A stretch of DNA of 58,020 bases. It comes from Hydrogenophaga sp. GTDB taxonomy: Bacteria; Pseudomonadota; Gammaproteobacteria; Burkholderiales; Burkholderiaceae_C. The notes beneath the pieces were generated by a model that saw only the letters and a program-made list of their open reading frames with translations, was not told the origin of the DNA and ran no database searches. Position numbers and translations under genes: made by a program. Location of the stretch: positions 1-58,020 of the forward strand of contig NZ_JADMJO010000043.1 in assembly GCF_018780385.1 (NCBI RefSeq), given 5' to 3'. Below, piece by piece: positions 9,040 through 18,517 of this stretch (its first letter is position 1; every line of letters starts with the position of its first letter).

Positions 9040-9828
9040 TCAGGCGCCTTGCGGCCTGATGTGCTGGGTGGCCTCGTCTTCGACCCGCTGCCAGATCTCG
9101 ACCGCCATCGGGTTCTTGCTCTCTTCCAGGATGTGCCCCACCAGCCCGATGGCACGCGCCAGGACGCCGATGCCGCGCACGATTTTCCATGGCAGCCCGA
9201 GTTCGCAGCTGATGGCGCCGATGGCGCCGGTCGCGTTGACGGGAAGCGACTTGCCAGCGGCGCGTTCGGCCTCGTCGCAGATCAGTTGTTCCAGGCGGAT
9301 GTAGTCGCCGGAAAAGCCGTTGTCTTTGGCGATCTGGAACAGGCGCGGGGCACGCGGATCGACCGGCTTGTGCAGCGGATGGCCGAGCCCCGGAATGATC
9401 TGGCCACGCTCTCGGTAGGCCGCCACGGTTTCGCGCGCAATGCGCTCCAGATCGGCGTCGCGTGTGCCCGGCGGCAGCGCCTCGTACAGCATTTTGGCGG
9501 TGCCTTCGGTGCTGCCGACGAACACGCTGCCCAGGCCGCACAATCCGGCCGCCACCGCCGCCTGCAGCGATTCGGGCGCACCGGCGTAAGTCAGTCGCGC
9601 GACCAGCGCACTCGGCGTGATGCCGTGTTCGACCAGCGTCACCGCGATCGCGTTGAATACGTTGGACTCCTGCGGCGTCGGCATGCGCCCGACGATCTGC
9701 AGGAAGGCCATATCACCCAGGTTGAGATGGCCAAGAATTTCGTCGGGCAGGCTTTTGCCGTGCACCTCGATGCGGTCGGGGGTACTCCACGCAATGTCGG
9801 AGCGGATGGGTTTGTTCTTGCGGGTCAT
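9040..9828 (-). CDS. Citryl-CoA lyase-like protein (short citrate synthase fold)
   Basis: A 262-residue protein of the citrate synthase superfamily, much shorter than citrate synthase and close to citryl-CoA lyase / ATP-citrate lyase C-terminal domains. Visible are a histidine-containing [19 protein letters not shown], the [14 protein letters not shown] segment and a C-terminal region rich in [10 protein letters not shown]. It likely cleaves or forms a C-C bond between an acetyl- or acyl-CoA and an oxo acid. It follows the CitE-like gene by 36 bp. The exact reaction is inferred. A role in C5 or C6 hydroxydicarboxyl-CoA cleavage is the best guess from context. Confidence 0.75.
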   Translation of the reverse strand: MTRKNKPIRSDIAWSTPDRIEVHGKSLPDEILGHLNLGDMAFLQIVGRMPTPQESNVFNAIAVTLVEHGITPSALVARLTYAGAPESLQAAVAAGLCGLGSVFVGSTEGTAKMLYEALPPGTRDADLERIARETVAAYRERGQIIPGLGHPLHKPVDPRAPRLFQIAKDNGFSGDYIRLEQLICDEAERAAGKSLPVNATGAIGAISCELGLPWKIVRGIGVLARAIGLVGHILEESKNPMAVEIWQRVEDEATQHIRPQGA

Positions 9829-9864
9829 GAGAAATTCCAGTCGGTTTGGGGTGGGCTTAAAAAA

Positions 9865-10710
9865 TCAGGCGCTCAGACCCGCGTCGCGCAGCACGGCTTG
9901 TGCACGCTGGTACACCGGCAGATCGACCATCTGGCTGTCAACCGCCACAGCGGAACCACCCGCCGTTTCAAATGCTTTGCAGACGCGGCGCGCCCAGTCA
10001 AGCCGTTCGGGGGTCGGCGTGAACACCGCCTGGACGATGGCAAGCTGCTTCGGGTGGATGCACAGCTTGGCACCAAAGCCGAGTCGACGTGAGCGTTCAG
10101 TGTCCGCCTGCAAGCGTTGCAGGTCCTCGATCGCGGTGCTGACACCATCAACTGGCGCGGCCAGCCCGGCCAGCCGCGAGGCCAGCACCACTTGTGAGCG
10201 GAAAGCCAGCAGCTCTGACTCCGCGCCATCGGGCGCACAGTCAATGCCCAGATCGAGCGCCAGATCGACGCTGCCAAAAGCCAGGCGGATCACGCCCGGC
10301 ACGCTCGCAATGCTGTGGATTTCCCTAAGTCCGCGCGCCGACTCGATGATCGGCAACACGTCCTTATAGGTGATCTCGACCACGGTGCACACGGCATCGA
10401 TACCCTCGGCCTTGGGCAGCATCACCGCCGCCACACCAGGATGGCGACACAGTTCGAGATCGTCTTCAAACCAGGGCGTGCCAGCGGCATTGATGCGCAC
10501 AACCAGCGGTGCCGACGCATCAAGCGCCGCCGCCAACGCGTCGCGTGCGCTCGCCTTCGCCTCGGGGGCAACCGCGTCTTCCAGATCAACAATCACCGCG
10601 TCGGCGCCGCTGGCGCGCGCCTTGGCAAAACGCTCAGGCCTGTCTGCGGGCACAAAAAGATAGGCACGCGGCAGGACATGGAGGCCGGGGGTGCTGGTCG
10701 CCATGCTCAT
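9865..10710 (-). CDS. CitE-like HpcH/HpaI-family acyl-CoA lyase
   Basis: A TIM-barrel lyase that probably cleaves a malyl- or citramalyl-CoA-type ester into acetyl-CoA and an oxo acid. The 281-residue protein shows RAYLFVPADRPERFAKA, AVIVDLEDAV, the Mg-ligand glutamate in LPIIESARGL, the aspartate in AFGSVDLALDLG, and CIHPKQLAIV. It overlaps the MmgE/PrpD gene by 4 bp, so the two are translationally coupled. Family members include citramalyl-CoA lyase of the itaconate pathway, which would fit the neighbouring dehydrogenase, CoA-transferase and PrpD-like genes. Confidence 0.85.
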   Translation of the reverse strand: MSMATSTPGLHVLPRAYLFVPADRPERFAKARASGADAVIVDLEDAVAPEAKASARDALAAALDASAPLVVRINAAGTPWFEDDLELCRHPGVAAVMLPKAEGIDAVCTVVEITYKDVLPIIESARGLREIHSIASVPGVIRLAFGSVDLALDLGIDCAPDGAESELLAFRSQVVLASRLAGLAAPVDGVSTAIEDLQRLQADTERSRRLGFGAKLCIHPKQLAIVQAVFTPTPERLDWARRVCKAFETAGGSAVAVDSQMVDLPVYQRAQAVLRDAGLSA

Positions 10711-12071
10711 GCCGCCAACCAGCGCTCGATGTGCGGCGCCTCGGCGACCGCCCAGACGCGCGCGATCAGTGCCTCCACCTCTGCAGGCGTGGCCCCCTTG
10801 CCGTAGGCCGCCAGGCGCTGCGCCTTGTCTTCCAGCTCGGCACGTGTCAGGGTGTTGCCAGGGTCGCCTTTGGGCTCATCGACCCGCGCGCCAAAGGTGT
10901 GGCCATCGCGCGTGCTCACCGTTACCTTGCCGATCCAGCGCTGCGGGTAGGCCTTATCGACCTCGGCGTCGAGCTGCATCGTCACGCGGTCGCGCAAGGC
11001 GGCCACGCGCGGCGCGAGGTAATGCGCTTCAAATTCATTCAGCCCGGCAAAGCCGTATTCGGCGGCCAGCGCCAGCACCGTGCCCATTGAGAATTTGGCC
11101 TGGTGCACGGTGGCGGGCACGGTGACGCGGCCCAGCACGTCGATGGCGCCCTGGTGCACATGGGTGGTCACCGCGGCAATATCGTCGGCCTTGAGCCCAT
11201 GCGTCTGCATCAGCGCCAGCAGCGCGTCGGCGCTGGGGTGGGTGTGGCGGCACGAGGCGTGGTATTTGAACGAGGTTTCCGCCGTGGCCCAGCGCTGGCC
11301 CAGGCGGTCGGTCAGGCGCGCCGGATCGGCGTCGTTCGACATGCCCGCAGCCATGCCTTGCGCGCCTTCCAGAATCTGGCGCGCGCCGGTCAGCCCCTCG
11401 CGCGCCAAGTAGGCGCAAGCCAAGCCGCTGGACGCCGCATGCGCGGTGTGCAGTTGCTTGGAGTCGGCGGCGTCGCGCAAAAACTCCCACAGCCCGGCGG
11501 CTTGTGTGCCGGCGCTGCCGAAGGCATGCAGCATGGTGGTCGCATCGAGCTTGAGCAGCCGTCCGGCCGCCGCAGCGGCGGCCAGCGTGCCGGCGGTGGC
11601 CGTGGTGTGAAAGATGCGGTAGTGCGAGCGGCCCAGGAACTCGCCCACCCGAATGCCGACTTCATAGCCCGCCACTACGGCGGCCAGGAACTCGCGGCCG
11701 CTGGCACCGATGTCCTGCGCGATGGCCAGCGCCGCCGGGAACACGACGGCTGCGGGATGAAACACCGAGCCGTTGTGGACGTCATCCTGCTCGGCGAAAT
11801 GCGAGGCGGCCGCGTTGACCATCGCAGCGAAATGGGGCGAGGTGGTGCGGCGCGAGATCAGCACCTCGGCGCGGCCGGAGGCCGGCCCCATGGTGCGGGC
11901 ATAGGCTTCGATGGCCTCGACCGGCCGGGCGCCCTTGCCCGCCAACGCGGAGGCGTACCAGTCGAGGAACAGGTCTTCGGTTCGGCGCAGCACCGGCGCC
12001 GGAATGGTGTCGAATGACAGATCGGCGGCAAAGGCAGCCAGCGTCGCGCTCGGGTTTGTATCTGGGGTCAT
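10707..12071 (-). CDS. MmgE/PrpD family protein
   Basis: The family includes 2-methylcitrate dehydratase and cis-aconitate decarboxylase, acting on tricarboxylic or branched dicarboxylic acids. The 454-residue protein has the usual FLDWYASALAG opening, SHFAEQDDVHNGSVFHPAAVV, the VVAGYEVGIRVGE helix, and KYHASCRHTHPSADALL. The ATG at 12071 is chosen; an in-frame start 36 bp upstream would overlap the CoA-transferase stop region. It lies 16 bp after that gene and overlaps the CitE-like gene. Its presence with a family III CoA-transferase and a CitE-like lyase parallels the itaconate gene cluster of Pseudomonas aeruginosa. Confidence 0.87.
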   Translation of the reverse strand: MTPDTNPSATLAAFAADLSFDTIPAPVLRRTEDLFLDWYASALAGKGARPVEAIEAYARTMGPASGRAEVLISRRTTSPHFAAMVNAAASHFAEQDDVHNGSVFHPAAVVFPAALAIAQDIGASGREFLAAVVAGYEVGIRVGEFLGRSHYRIFHTTATAGTLAAAAAAGRLLKLDATTMLHAFGSAGTQAAGLWEFLRDAADSKQLHTAHAASSGLACAYLAREGLTGARQILEGAQGMAAGMSNDADPARLTDRLGQRWATAETSFKYHASCRHTHPSADALLALMQTHGLKADDIAAVTTHVHQGAIDVLGRVTVPATVHQAKFSMGTVLALAAEYGFAGLNEFEAHYLAPRVAALRDRVTMQLDAEVDKAYPQRWIGKVTVSTRDGHTFGARVDEPKGDPGNTLTRAELEDKAQRLAAYGKGATPAEVEALIARVWAVAEAPHIERWLAA

Positions 12072-12087
12072 GGCATCGATCTCGCAG

Positions 12088-13266
12088 TCAGATGGCTTGG
12101 TCTGCACGCAGCCGGGCGATGTCAGTCTCGCCGTAGCCGAGCTCGGTCAGGATGGCTTCGGTGTGCTGACCCAGCGCAGGCACCGGCCCCATGGGCGGCG
12201 GCGGCTCGCTGCCCTGGACGTGGTGCGGCGGGTACAGCGCCGGCAGCGTGCCGCCTGGCGAACCGATCTCGGTCCAGCGCCCACGCGCCGCGAGTTGCGG
12301 GTGCTTCCACAGGTCGGCCATCTCGTTGAGCTGGCCGTTGGCGATTTGCGCCGCATCCAGCCGCGCCACCAGTTGCGCCGCGGTCAGGGTGGCGCAGACA
12401 CCTTCGATGATGCCGCGCAGTTTCTCGCGCTGGGCCAGCCGGTTGGCGTTGCCCAGGTACTGTGCGGTCAGCTCGGGCAATTGCAACACCTGGTTGCAGA
12501 AGGTGGCCCATTCGCGGTCGTGCTGCACCGCCAGCACCACCTGCTTGCCGTCGCCGCAGGTAAAAGGGCCGTAGGGGTAAATGGCGGCGTGCGAGGCGCC
12601 GGCACGCAGCGGCGGCGGCTGGCCATCCAGCGTGTAGTAGAGCGGGAAGCCCATCCATTCGGACATGGCTTCGAGCATGGAGATTTCGAGCCGCTGGCCA
12701 CGCCCCGTGCGCCCGCGCTCCAGCAAAGCGGCCAGCACGCTGCTGTAGGCGTACATGCCAGCGGCGATGTCGGCAATCGACAGCCCGGCCTTGGATGGCG
12801 TCTCCGGCGTGCCGGTCACCGACACAAAACCGGCTTCGCTCTGGATCAGCAGGTCATAGGCTTTTTTCGCGGTGTAGGGGCCGCCGTCGCCGTAGCCCGA
12901 GATGTCGCACACCACGATGCGCGGGTTGACCGGCGCCAGGCTGGCATGGTCCAGTCCCATGCGCGCGGCAGCACCGGGCGCCAGATTCTGCACCAGCACG
13001 TCGGCGCGCTCCACCAGCTTTTGCAGTACGGCGCGTGCGGCCGGGTGTTTGAGGTCGAGCGTCAGGCTTTCCTTGGAGCGGTTGCACCAGACGAAGTGGG
13101 AAGCCGAGCCGTGGGCCCGGCTGTCGTAGGCGCGGGCGAAGTCGCCCTCGCCCGGACGCTCGACCTTGATGACGCGCGCGCCGAGATCGGCCAACTGGCG
13201 GGTGCAGAACGGCGCGGCAATCGCGTGCTCCAGCGTGACAATCAGCATTCCTTCCAATGGACGCAT
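12088..13266 (-). CDS. Family III CoA-transferase, possibly itaconate/citramalate type
   Basis: It should activate a dicarboxylic acid using a CoA donor such as succinyl-CoA. The 392-residue protein starts MRPLEGMLIVTLEHAIAAPF and has LGARVIKVERPGEGDFAR, CNRSKESLTLDLKH, VQNLAPGAAARMGL and the catalytic aspartate at about residue 166 (LSIADIAAG). The reading frame is open far upstream into the dehydrogenase gene, but the ATG at 13266 fits the family start and lies 11 bp after that gene's stop. Itaconate CoA-transferase is the nearest functional model by context; the actual acid is unproven. Confidence 0.88.
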   Translation of the reverse strand: MRPLEGMLIVTLEHAIAAPFCTRQLADLGARVIKVERPGEGDFARAYDSRAHGSASHFVWCNRSKESLTLDLKHPAARAVLQKLVERADVLVQNLAPGAAARMGLDHASLAPVNPRIVVCDISGYGDGGPYTAKKAYDLLIQSEAGFVSVTGTPETPSKAGLSIADIAAGMYAYSSVLAALLERGRTGRGQRLEISMLEAMSEWMGFPLYYTLDGQPPPLRAGASHAAIYPYGPFTCGDGKQVVLAVQHDREWATFCNQVLQLPELTAQYLGNANRLAQREKLRGIIEGVCATLTAAQLVARLDAAQIANGQLNEMADLWKHPQLAARGRWTEIGSPGGTLPALYPPHHVQGSEPPPPMGPVPALGQHTEAILTELGYGETDIARLRADQAI

Positions 13267-13277
13267 GGCAATTTCTT

Positions 13278-14435
13278 TCAGAATGAGCGCGGCAACTCGA
13301 GCACATGCTCGGCCACGTAACTCAGAATCAGGTTGGTGGAGATCGGCGCCACCTGGTACAGCCGGGTTTCGCGGAACTTGCGCTCGATGTCGTATTCGCA
13401 GGCAAAGCCAAAGCCGCCATGGGTCTGAATGGCGGTGTTGGCCGCCTCCCAGGAGGCTTTGGCGGCCAGGTACTTGGCCATATTGGCCTCTGCGCCACAC
13501 GGTTGGTGGGCGTCAAACAGCTCGCAGGCACGCCAGCGCATCAGGTCAGCGGCTTCGGTCTCGATGTGGGCCTCGGCCAAGGGAAACTGCACGCCCTGGT
13601 TCTGCCCAATCGGGCGGTCAAACACGCGGCGCTCGCGGGCATAGCGGGCGCTGCGCTCGACGAACCAGCGGGCGTCGCCAATGCACTCGGCGGCAATCAG
13701 CGTGCGCTCGGCGTTCAGGCCGTCCAGGATGTACTTGAAACCTTTGCCCTCCTCGCCGATCAGGTTCTCGGCCGGGATTTCGAGGTTGTCGAAGAACAGC
13801 TCATTGGTCTCGTGGTTGACCATGTTGCGGATCGGGTTCACCGTCATGCCCTGGCCAATGGCCTGGTGCAGGTCAACGATAAAGATCGACATGCCCTCTG
13901 ACTTGCGCTTCACATCCTTGAGCGGGGTGGTGCGTGCCAGCAAAATCATCAGATCGGAGTGCTGAATCCGCGAGATCCAGACCTTCTGGCCATTGACCAC
14001 ATAGCGGTCGCCCTGCTTGACTGCGGTGGTCTTGATCTTGGTGGTGTCGGTGCCTGTGGTTGGCTCGGTCACGCCCATGGACTGCAGGCGCAGATCGCCG
14101 CTGGCGATTTTTGGCAGGTAGCGGCGCTTTTGCTCGTCCGAGCCATGGCGCAGCAAGGTGCCCATGTTGTACATCTGGCCGTGACAGGCGCCGGCATTGC
14201 CGCCGCAGCGGTTGACCTCTTCCATCACCACCGAGGCTTCGGCCAGACCCAAGCCAGCTCCGCCGTACTCCTGCGGAATCATCACCGCCAGCCAGCCGGC
14301 CCTGGTCAGCGCGTCCACACACGCCTCGGGGTAAGCACGGGCATCGTCAATCTTGCGAAAGTACTCGTCAGGGAAGCGTTTGAAAAGATCGCGCAGCGCG
14401 GCACGCAACTCGGGGTAACGTTCTTGGTTCATCAT
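13278..14435 (-). CDS. Acyl-CoA dehydrogenase, YQVAPIS subfamily
   Basis: A 385-residue flavoprotein with the family motifs GVTEPTTGTDTTKIKTTA, GQKVWISRI, FDRPIGQNQ and IQTHGGFGFACEYDIERKFRE. At the C-terminus, where many members carry the catalytic glutamate in IYEG, this one reads LYQVAPISTNLI, with glutamine in its place. A base from another helix would be needed, as in isovaleryl- or long-chain enzymes. The last gene at 40.8 kb has a related C-terminus (LLEIAPINNEM). It is followed closely by the CoA-transferase and lies 51 bp after the MenB-like hydratase. The likely substrate is a dicarboxylyl- or branched acyl-CoA. Confidence 0.9.
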   Translation of the reverse strand: MMNQERYPELRAALRDLFKRFPDEYFRKIDDARAYPEACVDALTRAGWLAVMIPQEYGGAGLGLAEASVVMEEVNRCGGNAGACHGQMYNMGTLLRHGSDEQKRRYLPKIASGDLRLQSMGVTEPTTGTDTTKIKTTAVKQGDRYVVNGQKVWISRIQHSDLMILLARTTPLKDVKRKSEGMSIFIVDLHQAIGQGMTVNPIRNMVNHETNELFFDNLEIPAENLIGEEGKGFKYILDGLNAERTLIAAECIGDARWFVERSARYARERRVFDRPIGQNQGVQFPLAEAHIETEAADLMRWRACELFDAHQPCGAEANMAKYLAAKASWEAANTAIQTHGGFGFACEYDIERKFRETRLYQVAPISTNLILSYVAEHVLELPRSF

Positions 14436-14486
14436 TTTCAGTCTCTAAAAGTTCCCCGCCGAGCCGCGCAGGACAAAGGTTACCGG

Positions 14487-15269
14487 TTAGCGGAATTTGC
14501 TGAAGTCGGGCTTGCGTTTCTCAAGAAAGGCGCTGGCCCCTTCCTGCTGCTCGCCGGTACTGAAATAGTTAGGTGCCACTTCCTGGATCAGGTCGTTCAT
14601 GTCCTTGCCCATGATCGGGGCCATGTGGTGGTAGAACGAACGCTTGACAATCTTCAGGCAGGTCGGCGACAGCGACAGCAATTCGTCGCAGTACTTCTGC
14701 ACCTCTTCGTCGAGTTGGGCCATGGGCACCACCGAGTTGGCCAGACCCCAGTCGAACGCCTGCTTCGCGCTGTAGCGGCGGCACAGCATCCACAGTTCGC
14801 GCGCCCGCTTGTGGCCAAGCACATTGGCCGCGTGCGAGACGATGTAGCCACCGGCCGGTGAGCCGACGCGTGGCCCGTTCTGACCAAAGATCGCATGCTC
14901 GGCGGCAATCGTGAAGTCACAAAAGTAGGCAATGTGGTGACCGGCACCAATGGCATAGCCGTTGACGCGCGCGATCACCGGCTTGGGACATTCGGCGATC
15001 TGGCGGTTGAAGTTGAATTCCAGGTCCTGCAGGCCGCTCTTGCCACCTTCGCCCTTTTCCCAGTTGACATCACCGCCGACACAAAAGGCGCGCTCGCCAG
15101 CACCGGTCAGCACGATCACGCCGACCTTCGGATCGTCGCCGGCCTGGGCCAGCAGTCGCTCCATGTCCTTGATGGTGTCACCAGTGAAAGCGTTGAGCGT
15201 CTTGGGCCGATTGATGGTGATGGTGGCAACGTAATTTTTGACGTCGTAAATGACTTCCTGATCGCTCAT
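14487..15269 (-). CDS. Enoyl-CoA hydratase/isomerase family protein of the MenB/BadI clade
   Basis: A crotonase-fold protein of 260 residues that resembles naphthoyl-CoA synthase (MenB) and 2-ketocyclohexanecarboxyl-CoA hydrolase (BadI) more than ordinary hydratases. The oxyanion region is GAGERAFCVGGDVNW and CPKPVIARVNGYAIGAGHH. The clade signature appears as IFGQNGPRVGS, then KRARELWMLCRRYSAKQA and the C-terminal EKRKPDFSKFR. The aspartate that usually follows GS in MenB and BadI is replaced (GSPAGGY), so the chemistry may differ. The ATG at 15269 fits the family start. Hydrolytic ring opening or an unusual hydration are both possible. Confidence 0.78.
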   Translation of the reverse strand: MSDQEVIYDVKNYVATITINRPKTLNAFTGDTIKDMERLLAQAGDDPKVGVIVLTGAGERAFCVGGDVNWEKGEGGKSGLQDLEFNFNRQIAECPKPVIARVNGYAIGAGHHIAYFCDFTIAAEHAIFGQNGPRVGSPAGGYIVSHAANVLGHKRARELWMLCRRYSAKQAFDWGLANSVVPMAQLDEEVQKYCDELLSLSPTCLKIVKRSFYHHMAPIMGKDMNDLIQEVAPNYFSTGEQQEGASAFLEKRKPDFSKFR

Positions 15270-15300
15270 GGTGTTTCTTCGTGATATTGGTTGGGGGAAA

Positions 15301-17283
15301 CTATCGGGTCTGCGTGGCACGCACGCGCGCAAACTCAAGAAACCAGTCAAGGCTGGCGGGGTTGGCCAGCGCATCGCGGTTGACCACTTTGTCGATGGGC
15401 TGGCCGAGCAGCAGCTTCTTGATCGGCAGTTCGAGCTTCTTGCCGGTGAGCGTGCGCGGCACCTCGGCCACGGGAAACACCTCGTCCGGCACATGGCGCG
15501 GCGACGCGGCCGCGCGGATGGCGCTCTTGATGCGCCCGATCAGCGGCGCGTCCAGCGCCACGCCCTGGCGCAGCACGACGAACATCGGCATATAGCTTTC
15601 GCGCCCCAGAAACTCAAGATCGACCACCAAACTGTCGAGCACTTCGGGCAGCGCCTCGACCACGCTGTAGATGTCGCTCGTGCCCATGCGCACGCCGTGG
15701 CGGTTGATGGTGGTGTCGCTGCGGCCGTAGATGATTGCGCCGCCGCGCGGTGTGATGCGAAGCCAGTCGCCATGCCGCCAGACGCCGGGGTACATGTCGA
15801 AATAACTGTCCAGATAGCGCCGGTTGCCGGGGTCGTTCCAGAAGTAGAGGGGCATGGACGGCATGGGCGCGGTGCAGACCAACTCACCCACCTCGTCCAC
15901 GACCGGCTGGCCCTGCTCGTTGAAGGCCTCGACGCGCGCCCCGAGGCAGCGCCCCTGCATTTCTCCCACGACAACGGGCAGGGTCGGCACGCCGCCGACG
16001 AAGGCCCCTGCGAAGTCGGTGCCGCCGGAGATCGGGTTGATCCAGACATCGCGCCCGACATGCTTGGCAATCCACTGGTAGCTTTCCAGGGACAGTGGCG
16101 AGCCGGTCGAACCCACGGTGCGCAGCGGCCCCAGCGCGCCCACCTCGCGCGGCTCTACGCCTGTTTTCTGGCAGGCCGCATAAAACGCCGCACCGGCACC
16201 CAGAAACGTCACGCCGACTTCCCCCGCGAAGCGCCACAGCGTGGTGTAGTCGGGCCAGGCCGGGGCGCCGTCGTACAGGCAGACCGTCGCCCCCACCAGC
16301 AAGCCACCCACCTGGCAGTTCCACATGATCCAGCCCGTGGTGGAAAACCAGTGGAAGCGGTCTTCGGGACCGAGGTCGTTGTGCAGGCGCATCAGCTTGA
16401 CCTGCTCCAGCACGATGCCGCCATGGCCGTGCACGATGGGTTTGGGCAAGCCGGTGGTGCCCGATGAATACACCACCCACAGCGGGTGGTCGAAAGGCAT
16501 TGACTCAATGCGCAGTTCAGCTGGGCCGCTGACCACCTCGCTCCAGAGCACGCCACCGCGCAGCGCGCCCACGCTGGCGCTGCGCTCCAGGTAGGGCAGG
16601 AGCACGCAGCGCTCGACGCTGGGCAGCCCGTCGAGCAGCATGGCCACGGTGTCGCGCCGGTCGAAGCGCTTGCCACCCCAGCGGTAGCCATCGACCGCGA
16701 TCAACACCTTCGGATCGATTTGCCGGAAACGGTCCAGCACCGTGGGCGCCCCCATGTCGGGCGAGCACACCGACCAGATCGCCCCCACGGAAACCGTGGC
16801 CAGAAAAGCCACGATGGATTGCGGAATATTGGGCAGGTAGGCCACCACGCGGTCGCCCGGCCCCACGCCCGCTGCGCGCAGCCACTGCGCCAGCGCCGCC
16901 ACTTGGTCCTGCAGCGTGCGCCAAGACATGTCCGCCCGCTCGCCCGCTTCATTGCGAAAAACGATGGCCGGTCTGGCATCCGTAGCGTGCCGGAACACCT
17001 GCCGCGCATAGTTGGTGCGCGCGCCCACAAACCATTGCGCGCCCGGCATCTGCCGATCGCTCAGAACCGGGCCATTCCAGTCGTCGAGCGGAAGCTCAAA
17101 ATAGCCGACGATGGCGCCCCAGAAACCCTCCAAGTCATCCACGGACCATTGCCACAAGGCCTCGTAGCCGGCAAAGCGCACGCCTTTTTCGCGTTCCAGC
17201 CATTGTTGGAAACAGGTCAACTCGGCACCCGCGATGCGATCCGCGCTGGGGATCCACAGAATGTCGGGCGAAGTTTTGCTCAT
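15301..17283 (-). CDS. Acetoacetyl-CoA synthetase-like acyl-CoA ligase
   Basis: An ATP-dependent ligase making an acyl-CoA through an acyl-adenylate. The 660-residue length and the N-terminal WSVDDLEGFWGAIVGYFEL domain match acetoacetyl-CoA synthetases. The adenylate loop is YSSGTTGLPKPIVHGHGG, followed by SGGTDFAGAFVGG and YGRSDTTINRHGVRMGTSDIY; the C-terminal lysine region is RTLTGKKLELPIKKLL. The start overlaps the upstream CoA-transferase stop by 4 bp. A beta-keto acid or other short oxo acid is the likely substrate. Confidence 0.9.
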   Translation of the reverse strand: MSKTSPDILWIPSADRIAGAELTCFQQWLEREKGVRFAGYEALWQWSVDDLEGFWGAIVGYFELPLDDWNGPVLSDRQMPGAQWFVGARTNYARQVFRHATDARPAIVFRNEAGERADMSWRTLQDQVAALAQWLRAAGVGPGDRVVAYLPNIPQSIVAFLATVSVGAIWSVCSPDMGAPTVLDRFRQIDPKVLIAVDGYRWGGKRFDRRDTVAMLLDGLPSVERCVLLPYLERSASVGALRGGVLWSEVVSGPAELRIESMPFDHPLWVVYSSGTTGLPKPIVHGHGGIVLEQVKLMRLHNDLGPEDRFHWFSTTGWIMWNCQVGGLLVGATVCLYDGAPAWPDYTTLWRFAGEVGVTFLGAGAAFYAACQKTGVEPREVGALGPLRTVGSTGSPLSLESYQWIAKHVGRDVWINPISGGTDFAGAFVGGVPTLPVVVGEMQGRCLGARVEAFNEQGQPVVDEVGELVCTAPMPSMPLYFWNDPGNRRYLDSYFDMYPGVWRHGDWLRITPRGGAIIYGRSDTTINRHGVRMGTSDIYSVVEALPEVLDSLVVDLEFLGRESYMPMFVVLRQGVALDAPLIGRIKSAIRAAASPRHVPDEVFPVAEVPRTLTGKKLELPIKKLLLGQPIDKVVNRDALANPASLDWFLEFARVRATQTR

Positions 17284-18503
17284 GGTTTCCCTACTGCTGC
17301 GGTTGCCATGGCAGTTTCGTGCAGGCGCACGACCCCGTCGCGCACCAGTTGGGCAATCTCCGGCCCACCATAGCCCAGTTCGCCCAACACCGGCCCGGTA
17401 TGCTGCCCCAGCGCGGGAGGTGCCAGCATGTCACCGATCTTGCGCATGCCCGCGGCAAGCTGCGCCGGAAAAGGGATTAGCGGCAGCCCCGGCATCTCAG
17501 GATGCTCCACGAAACGGGCGACCAGCACCGGGTCGGCCATGGCCTCGGACACCGTGTTCACCGGACCACAGGGAATATCGGCGGCCTCGAAGGCTGCCAC
17601 CCAGGTAGCCGCCGAACGGGTGATGAAAATCGCCTCCAGTTCAGCCAGCAGCGCCGGCCGGTTGGCAATGCGCACCGCATTGCGCTGGTAACGCGGATCG
17701 TTGAGCCACTCCAGCCGCTCGATGACGGCGCAAAACCGCTTGAACGCACCTTCATTCACCACCGACACGCTGAACCAGGCACCGTCGGAGCCTCGAAAGT
17801 GACGGCTCGGCACAGCAATCGGCAGGTTCACCGCACGAACCGGCTCGCGCTGCTCAACCGCATATTCACCCACCTTGCTGGCAAGAAAATTGAACATGGT
17901 GTCCACCAGGGACAACTCCACGCGCTGCCCCTGGCCGGTCTGCTGCCAATGCATCACCGCGGCCAGCACGCCCAACGCGCCGCACATGCCGGACGCCACA
18001 TCGATGATCGGCAAGCCGATACGAACCGGTGGATTGCCCTCTTCCCCGCTGGCGTAGAAGGCCCCCGTCATGCCCTGCACCACGCTGTCGACCGAGGGCC
18101 TGAGCCGGTAGTCGCCCTGCTCACCGAAGGCGCTGACCATGTAGTACACCAGCGTCGGGTTGATGCGCCGCACCGCGTCGTAGGTCAGCGCATGTGTCTC
18201 GGCAAAGTCGGGGCGAAAGTTGTGCACCAGAACCTGGGCTTTTGAAATCAGCCGCTCCAGCACCGAGCGCCCGGCAGGGGTGCGTATGTCCAGCGCGATC
18301 GACTCCTTGCCCCGGTTGCAGGTCATGAAAGCGACGCTGGAGTCGCCATAAAACGGCGGGCCAAAATGCCGCCCCTCCTCGCCGGTGATCGCCTCGACCT
18401 TGATGACGCGCGCGCCCAGATCGGCCAGCACCATGGCCGCGTAAGGCCCGGCAATCAAGCGGGACAGATCGATGACGGTGATGCCACTCAGAATGCCTTG
18501 CAC
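17280..18503 (-). CDS. Family III CoA-transferase
   Basis: The third family III CoA-transferase of the window, 407 residues. It opens MQGILSGITVIDLSRLIAGPY and shows LGARVIKVEAITGEEGRHF, CNRGKESIALDIRTPAGRS, VHNFRPDF and a catalytic aspartate at about residue 168 (LPIIDVASG). It is coupled by a 4-bp overlap to the acetoacetyl-CoA-synthetase-like gene and lies 14 bp after the enoyl-CoA hydratase gene, so all three are one transcript. Its substrate is unknown. Having both a ligase and a transferase side by side suggests two acids, or two steps of one pathway, are activated here. Confidence 0.88.
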   Translation of the reverse strand: MQGILSGITVIDLSRLIAGPYAAMVLADLGARVIKVEAITGEEGRHFGPPFYGDSSVAFMTCNRGKESIALDIRTPAGRSVLERLISKAQVLVHNFRPDFAETHALTYDAVRRINPTLVYYMVSAFGEQGDYRLRPSVDSVVQGMTGAFYASGEEGNPPVRIGLPIIDVASGMCGALGVLAAVMHWQQTGQGQRVELSLVDTMFNFLASKVGEYAVEQREPVRAVNLPIAVPSRHFRGSDGAWFSVSVVNEGAFKRFCAVIERLEWLNDPRYQRNAVRIANRPALLAELEAIFITRSAATWVAAFEAADIPCGPVNTVSEAMADPVLVARFVEHPEMPGLPLIPFPAQLAAGMRKIGDMLAPPALGQHTGPVLGELGYGGPEIAQLVRDGVVRLHETAMATAAVGKP

Positions 18504-18517
18504 GGCGCCGCCCTTTT

